Below, piece after piece: positions 59,368 through 64,000 of a DNA stretch of 64,000 nt. Below the pieces are notes generated by a model, which did not search any database, was not told the origin of the DNA, and saw nothing but the letters and a program-made list of their open reading frames with translations. Made by a program: the position numbers and the translations under genes. This DNA is from Arthrobacter sp. KBS0703 (GTDB lineage: Bacteria; Actinomycetota; Actinomycetes; Actinomycetales; Micrococcaceae), in contig NZ_MVDG02000001.1 of assembly GCF_002008315.2 (NCBI RefSeq), positions 3,410,001 through 3,474,000 of the forward strand, given 5' to 3'. Within the stretch, counting starts at the first letter, position 1, and each line of letters begins with the position of its first letter.

Positions 59368-61311
59368 CTAGGACAGCACGTCCTTGCTGACGAACCGGCC
59401 GTAGGCCAGGGCGCCGAACACGGCGATGTAGCCTGCCTGCAGCCCGGCATTGCTGGTGAAGGAATCCCACCCGATCGGTTGGCGCAACAGGTCCGCAAAG
59501 CCGAACCAGTAATGGCTGAACAGCCACGGGTGCAGCCACTCCAGCTGGGGCAGCTGGTCCAGCACCTGCGCGGCGACGGACAGGACGATCGTGGCTGCCA
59601 TGGCCCCCACCGGCACGTCCGTCAGGGTGGACAGGAAGAGCCCGATCGCCGACAGCCCCAGCAGGGACACCGTCTGGTAGGCGGCGATCAGCAGCATCCT
59701 GTTCAGGGCTTCGCCGGGCTGCACCACGTCGCCGGACAGCAGCGTCACGGGACCTACGGGAAACAGTGCCGCCCCGATTCCGGCCCCGGCGAGCGCCACG
59801 GCCAGCGGGGCCGCAACACAGAACGCGGCGGCCCCCGCATACTTGACGAGGAGCAGCCGAACCCGCCCGGCGGGAGCCACGAGCAGGTAGCGGAGGGTTC
59901 CGTGGCCGGCCTCCCCGGCGATGGTGTCTCCGGCCACGACGCCGATGGTCAGCGGCAGGAACAGCGGGACCGCCACGATCAGGGCGGTCACTCCGACGAA
60001 CAGCCCGTTCTGCGTGATGCGGTCCAGGAACGCCGGCCCCCGGCCGGGCGGGACAGCCGTGGACACCCGGACGACGACGGCGATCAGCACCGGAATCGCG
60101 GCGAGCGCCAGCAGCAGGGCCTGGGTCCGCCGGCGGCGGAAGAGCTGCTTGAGCTCCGATGCGAGCAGCGGCAGGCTGGACGGCCGCTGCTGCGGCGCGG
60201 CCCCCTCCCTGCCGGGCTCCTCTGCTGTCCTGGAGCCCCGTGCGGACAACTCGTCACTGCGCGACATCGAAGCCCTCCCCGTGAGCGCCACGAAGCGGTC
60301 CTCGAGGCTGCCTCGTTCGACGGCGAAGCCCCGGACCCGCACACCGTCCGCCACGAGCGCAGCCACGATGGCCTCCGGCGCCGCATCAAGCCCGTCGGCA
60401 GCAGCCCGTTCGCCCGTTCCGCCAGTTCCGCCAGTTCCCCCCGGGTTGCGGAAGCCGTTCGGTGACAGCTCCACCGCGCTGCCGGGCAGGGCGGATGTGA
60501 TGACGGCGTCGGCGCCGTCGGGGTGCCCGATGACCGGAGTCATGCCCAACCGGACCAGCACGCCCGAGGCGGCTCCGGCGTCGGGCGTTATCAGGCGAAG
60601 CTGTGCGGTGCCCGCCTGGCGGAGTTCAGCCAGCGGACCCTGCGCCACCAGGCGCCCCGCGCTCATGATGGCCGCATGCGTGCAAATTTGCTCCACTTCG
60701 GCCAGCAGGTGGCTGGAGACGAAGACCGTGGCGCCGTCGGCGGCGAGCGACCGGACCAGGCTGCGCACCTCCCGGGTGCCCTGGGGATCCAGCCCGTTCG
60801 TGGGCTCGTCCAGGATCAGCAGTTCCCGGCGCGAGAGCAGGGCATTGGCGATGCCCAGCCGCTGCTTCATGCCCAGCGAATAGGCGCGCACCTTCTTGCG
60901 TGCGGCATGTGAGAGCCCCACCCGTTCGAGTGCCTCCCCCACCCGGGCCCGCCGCGTTCCAGGCGAAGCGTGGCGGTCCGCGGCATCAAAGCGGTGCAGA
61001 TTTGCCGCCCCGGAAAGGAATGGATAGAACGCCGGCCCCTCGACGAGGGCGCCCACCTGCGGCAGGACCTCGTCCAGCCTGCCCGGCATGTCCTGCCCCA
61101 GCACCCGCACCGACCCCGCCGTCGCCGCGGCCAGGCCAAGCATCATGCGGATGGTGGTGGTTTTGCCGGAGCCGTTGGGCCCGAGGAAGCCAAAGACGGA
61201 ACCCCGCGGCACGGCAAGGTCGATGCTGTTGACGGCAAGCTGATGGCCGAAGCGCTTACTCAGCCCCGTGGTTTCAATGGCGAGTCCGGCGCCCCGGTCA
61301 GCGGCAGTCAC
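59368..61311 (-). CDS. Fused ABC exporter (ATPase + ABC-2 permease)
   Basis: 647 aa. Residues 1-320: ATPase with 'LGPNGSGKTTT' Walker A, 'YSLGMKQRLGIANALL' signature, 'LLILDEPTNGLDPQG' Walker B. Residues 320-385: Gly/Thr and Arg-rich linker. Residues 390-647: ABC-2 type permease with six helices ('PLFLPLTIGVVAGDTIAGEA', 'GTLRYLLVAPAGRVRLLLVK'). Half-transporter, so it probably dimerises; substrate unknown. It overlaps the stop of the LolA-like gene by 4 bases and is cotranscribed with it. Confidence 0.92.
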   Translation of the reverse strand: MTAADRGAGLAIETTGLSKRFGHQLAVNSIDLAVPRGSVFGFLGPNGSGKTTTIRMMLGLAAATAGSVRVLGQDMPGRLDEVLPQVGALVEGPAFYPFLSGAANLHRFDAADRHASPGTRRARVGEALERVGLSHAARKKVRAYSLGMKQRLGIANALLSRRELLILDEPTNGLDPQGTREVRSLVRSLAADGATVFVSSHLLAEVEQICTHAAIMSAGRLVAQGPLAELRQAGTAQLRLITPDAGAASGVLVRLGMTPVIGHPDGADAVITSALPGSAVELSPNGFRNPGGTGGTGGTGERAAADGLDAAPEAIVAALVADGVRVRGFAVERGSLEDRFVALTGRASMSRSDELSARGSRTAEEPGREGAAPQQRPSSLPLLASELKQLFRRRRTQALLLALAAIPVLIAVVVRVSTAVPPGRGPAFLDRITQNGLFVGVTALIVAVPLFLPLTIGVVAGDTIAGEAGHGTLRYLLVAPAGRVRLLLVKYAGAAAFCVAAPLAVALAGAGIGAALFPVGPVTLLSGDVVQPGEALNRMLLIAAYQTVSLLGLSAIGLFLSTLTDVPVGAMAATIVLSVAAQVLDQLPQLEWLHPWLFSHYWFGFADLLRQPIGWDSFTSNAGLQAGYIAVFGALAYGRFVSKDVLS

Positions 61312-62474
61312 CTCGCGGCGGCGGCCTGCAGCCGCTCCAGGGGTACCGAGCCAACGAATATCCGGCCGTCGTCCGTTAGCAGGACGTTCAGCAACGACGT
61401 GGAGATCGCCCTGCCGCCGGACACGGCGACTGCTGCCTGGCGGAGAAGCGGATCATTCAGCAGCGTGTCGGCGGACGGCCCGACTGCCCCAGCGGCGCCG
61501 GCGCGGGCCGGGAAGCCGACCACCGCCTCCCAGCCGGAGCCGGTCACAGACGGGGCCCTTCCAGCCGCAGCGGGCGTTTTCCGGTCCTTGTCCAGCTTGC
61601 CCTGTTCGTTTTTCCCGGCGCCGGCGGTGCCCTTGGCGTGCTCGCCCAGGTCGCGCTTGCCAAAGCCGGACCGCGGCACCGCCTGTTCCTTGACCGTGGC
61701 ACCGGGCGGAGGCGTGAAGTTGAAGAGGGCGGCGTCAGGCGCCCCAAGCTGGAGGCTGGTGAATGCCGTCCGGAAGGCCGGCTCCTGCTGTCCGCGGGCC
61801 CGCACCTCCACGCTCAGCGGCAAGCCGCTCTCACCGTCGACGGCGACAGCCACGGACTCCACCAGCGTTCCCTGCGAACGCGGAGTGAGCACCAGGTTGT
61901 ATGCGGCCCGGCCAGCCACATCAACGTCCCCGCGGACAGCCACGTCCGTGGAGGCATCAACCTTTTCAAGCATCCGGGCGGCAAGTTCTTCGGGCGTTGC
62001 CACGCTGCCCGGCATCCGGGAGCCGCTGTCCGTCTTGCCGGACGCAGTGCCCGGAAGCGTCAGGTGCGTAGCCGTGTTGTCCTTGGAGTTGTACAGCCAA
62101 ACCTCGTTGCCCTGCCGCACCGCGTCCCGCTCAGCCAGCCGGTCCATGACCTGCACGCGCACCTTGGCGGGTCCGTCGACATAGACCCGGGCGCTATGCG
62201 GACCGGACAGCAGGTCCGCCATCGAGCCTGCGGCGGGGCCGCTGCTCGGCCCTACCTGGGGAACGTCGGGCAGGCCGAGCTCGGACGTCTGCTCCACCGT
62301 TCCGGACAGGGCCTTGGTGCTGTGCTGCGCGATCATTGCCAGCACTTGCGCGGGAGTCTTGCCGGGCAACGGATCGCGGGCGCTGGCAGGGACGGACCCT
62401 GCCAGGACTCCGGCAGCGATTACAGCAGGTACCGCCACGGCGGGCATCCACCGCAGCCAAGTGGGCGTCATCAT
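61308..62474 (-). CDS. Secreted LolA/RseB-like lipoprotein-sensor protein
   Basis: 388 aa with a signal peptide (residues 1-32). Domain 60-280 with 'HSARVYVDGPAKVRVQVMDR', 'GNEVWLYNSKDNTATHLTLP' and 'RAAYNLVLTPRSQGTLVESV' is a LolA/LppX-like half-barrel that binds lipids or lipoproteins. The C-terminal part is Gly/Ala/Lys-rich. Immediately upstream of, and coupled to, the ABC exporter, so it may deliver or sense a lipid handled by it. Function is inferred. Confidence 0.85.
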   Translation of the reverse strand: MMTPTWLRWMPAVAVPAVIAAGVLAGSVPASARDPLPGKTPAQVLAMIAQHSTKALSGTVEQTSELGLPDVPQVGPSSGPAAGSMADLLSGPHSARVYVDGPAKVRVQVMDRLAERDAVRQGNEVWLYNSKDNTATHLTLPGTASGKTDSGSRMPGSVATPEELAARMLEKVDASTDVAVRGDVDVAGRAAYNLVLTPRSQGTLVESVAVAVDGESGLPLSVEVRARGQQEPAFRTAFTSLQLGAPDAALFNFTPPPGATVKEQAVPRSGFGKRDLGEHAKGTAGAGKNEQGKLDKDRKTPAAAGRAPSVTGSGWEAVVGFPARAGAAGAVGPSADTLLNDPLLRQAAVAVSGGRAISTSLLNVLLTDDGRIFVGSVPLERLQAAAAR

Positions 62475-62623
62475 AACTCCGATCCGTGGTCGCAGCTCAT
62501 ATCCTCAGGGTACGCCTCGGCTCACCGCGTGACAGCCCCCAGTTCGTGCTGCAGCTATCGCAGGACCGTGCGCTGGGACAGACTGGATGGGACGCCGTCA
62601 TCCAGCTTCAGGAGCCTGAGCAA

Positions 62624-63283
62624 ATGAGCAGTATTGGTGCCATGTCCACGTCCGCCGATGAGCTCACCGGCATTGTTGGCTTCGCCGCGCGGTTCATTGA
62701 TTCCCTTGGGGAGTGGGGCGTGGGGCTGTTCACGCTCGCGGAAACGGTGTTCCCGCCGATCCCCAGCGAGGTCATTCTTCCGCTCGCGGGATTCCTGACC
62801 CGGCAGGGGTCCCTGAGCCTGCCGCTGGTCTTCGTGACCAGCACGCTCGGGGCCTATGCGGGAGCCCTGGCTCTGTATTTCCTCGGGGCGAAGGTAGGGC
62901 TGGAACGCTCGATCCGGTGGCTGTCCAAGCTGCCGCTCGTGGAGCGGGAGGACTTCGAGACCGCGGAAGGCTGGTTCCGGCGGCACGGCAAGTCAGCCAT
63001 CTTTTTCGGCCGGCTGCTTCCCGGCGTACGCAGCCTCATTTCCCTGCCGGCGGGGGCGGAGAAGATGCATCTGGGCACGTTCAGCATCTTCACCATCGCC
63101 GGAAGCGGGATCTGGAACGGAGCCCTGATCGGGCTGGGTGTCCTGCTGGGGAAGCAATATTCGATGGTGGAGCAGTACTCCCGCTTCCTCAACTACGCGG
63201 TCTATGCGGCGCTGGCAGTCGTGGTGGCGTGGCTCGTGGTCCGGTACATCCGCCGCAGGAAGACGGCTGACGAACCGCAGTAA
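62624..63283 (+). CDS. DedA-family membrane protein
   Basis: 219 aa. DedA/SNARE-associated fold: 'ETVFPPIPSEVILPLAGFLT' near residues 43-62, 'WFRRHGKSAIFFGRLLPGVR' and 'SLPAGAEKMHLGTFSIFTIA' with the conserved Glu/Arg, four to five helices. Members flip lipids such as undecaprenyl phosphate or affect membrane homeostasis. Start ATG 62624 has AGGAGCC upstream; ATG 62642 is an alternative. Confidence 0.92.
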   Translation: MSSIGAMSTSADELTGIVGFAARFIDSLGEWGVGLFTLAETVFPPIPSEVILPLAGFLTRQGSLSLPLVFVTSTLGAYAGALALYFLGAKVGLERSIRWLSKLPLVEREDFETAEGWFRRHGKSAIFFGRLLPGVRSLISLPAGAEKMHLGTFSIFTIAGSGIWNGALIGLGVLLGKQYSMVEQYSRFLNYAVYAALAVVVAWLVVRYIRRRKTADEPQ

Positions 63284-63293
63284 GTGCCGGTCG

Positions 63294-64000
63294 TCAGGGG
63301 CCGGCCACTTTGCTGCCACTAGGCACCACCGTGCCGGCGGCGCCGTCGACCGTCACTTCCTGGCCCGTCCGCAGGACGGACGTGGCGTCGGGGACGCCCA
63401 CCACGGCGGGGATGCCGTACTCCCGGGCCACCACGGCGCCGTGCGAGTTGGGGCCGCCCATTTCCATCACGAGGCCGCCGGCCGTGAGGAACAGCGGAGT
63501 CCAGCCGGGATCGGTGGACGGGGCCACCAGGATCTCGCCCGGTTCCAGGTGCGCACCCACCGGGTCCAGGATCACCCGGGCCGGGGCCGTCACCGTGCCG
63601 GCCGACGCCGGGCTCCCCGTCAGGGCGCCCTCGGCGGCAGACCCTGGGGCAGAGGCCAGCGTTTCCGGCTCCGTCCCGTCGGACAGCAGCAGCCGCGGGA
63701 TATGGCGCCGTTCCAGCTCCAGGTAGTAGGCCCCTTGCCGCCACGCCACGAGCTCCTGCATGTCCGCGCCGTCCAGCGCGTCCGCAGTTTCCGCAAAGTC
63801 CAGGAAGAAGACGTCGTCGGCGCGGGCGATCCGTCCTTCTGCGGCCAGCGCGTTGCCCACCTCGGCCAGCTGCCGGCGGGCCTCCGCCAGGGCCACGACG
63901 ATCTGGTACTTCGGAAGTTCGCGCAGGCCGGCGAATAGCCGGGCCCGCCGGAGCGCGGCCCGGACCATCATCCCGCGGAGTCGGCCCCGGGAGCTGGCCT
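63294..64000 (-). CDS. Rph-like PEP-synthase-family enzyme, C-terminal part
   Basis: Runs off the right edge; 235 residues visible. End of the helical domain ('LFAGLRELPKYQIVVALAEA') and the phosphohistidine swivel domain with His in 'NSHGAVVAREYGIPAVVGV'. Very similar to the C-terminus of the gene at 19879, so it is a paralogue of that Rph-like protein. Here the residue before the active His is Asn-Ser instead of Ile-Ser. Target compound unknown. Confidence 0.88.
   Translation of the reverse strand, partial: ASSRGRLRGMMVRAALRRARLFAGLRELPKYQIVVALAEARRQLAEVGNALAAEGRIARADDVFFLDFAETADALDGADMQELVAWRQGAYYLELERRHIPRLLLSDGTEPETLASAPGSAAEGALTGSPASAGTVTAPARVILDPVGAHLEPGEILVAPSTDPGWTPLFLTAGGLVMEMGGPNSHGAVVAREYGIPAVVGVPDATSVLRTGQEVTVDGAAGTVVPSGSKVAGP

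Overview
This window is high-GC actinobacterial DNA. The gene content (a GH68 levansucrase, the complete Asp23/Gls24-DUF2273-AmaP cell-envelope cluster, an HbpS-like protein beside a NarL-type two-component system, LacI-controlled ABC importers, and a tRNA-Glu/Asp/Phe cluster) suggests a soil member of the Micrococcaceae, most like Arthrobacter or Pseudarthrobacter. That assignment is inference from content and codon style; no marker gene such as 16S rRNA is present.

Layout. 1-8.9 kb: a LacI-controlled catabolic locus with a family-5 binding-protein ABC importer (including a permease-ATPase fusion), two TIM-barrel epimerases and a Gfo/Idh/MocA dehydrogenase; three LacI-like operators share one sequence. 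9-19.8 kb: nadE, a quinone-oxidoreductase-like enzyme, a two-domain cupredoxin, an IclR regulator divergent from a 3-oxoacid CoA-transferase pair with matching operators, an ankyrin protein, an HbpS-like protein divergent from a histidine kinase/response regulator pair, and a zinc alcohol dehydrogenase. 19.9-25.3 kb: an Rph-like phosphotransferase, cspA with promoter and terminator, a DinB-fold protein and a beta-lactamase-fold serine hydrolase. 25.5-36.7 kb: branched-chain/valine catabolism (acyl-CoA dehydrogenase, acyl-CoA ligase plus MarR, enoyl-CoA hydratase, mmsB, HIBCH, mmsA), interspersed with ANTAR, DUF1508, ArsR and CPBP-like genes. 36.8-45.5 kb: xthA and a second LacI-controlled sugar locus (binding protein, two permeases, small membrane protein, LacI, divergent GH13 alpha-glucosidase). 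45.7-48.4 kb: an 11-mer-repeat (LEA-like) protein and the five-gene Asp23 cluster. 49.3-51.3 kb: levansucrase preceded by a LacI operator almost identical to the one in the alpha-glucosidase locus, which suggests one fructan/sucrose regulon. 52-64 kb: TetR/DUF2306 with paired operators, EamA transporters, three tRNAs, a zincin, a CDF cation exporter, an NlpC/P60 peptidase, a fused ABC exporter with a LolA-like partner, DedA, and the end of a second Rph-like gene.

Main caution. Six copies of a perfect 38-bp palindrome (two trimmed) occur inside or at the end of coding sequences. Each is the 19-base transposase mosaic end CTGTCTCTTATACACATCT joined to its own reverse complement, which is the circularisation junction of tagmentation mate-pair libraries. 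They are library/assembly artefacts, not biology. They break the acyl-CoA ligase, mmsB (twice), the alpha-glucosidase (twice) and the NlpC/P60 gene. In all four genes the coding sequence on both sides belongs to the same protein, so local order looks right, but the bases at each junction are unreliable and some are probably missing.

The most interesting biology is regulatory: two LacI regulons, an IclR regulon and a TetR switch can each be read from repeated palindromes, and an HbpS-like heme/redox sensor sits beside its likely kinase. No undescribed defence or mobile system, CRISPR array, insertion sequence or prophage was found.
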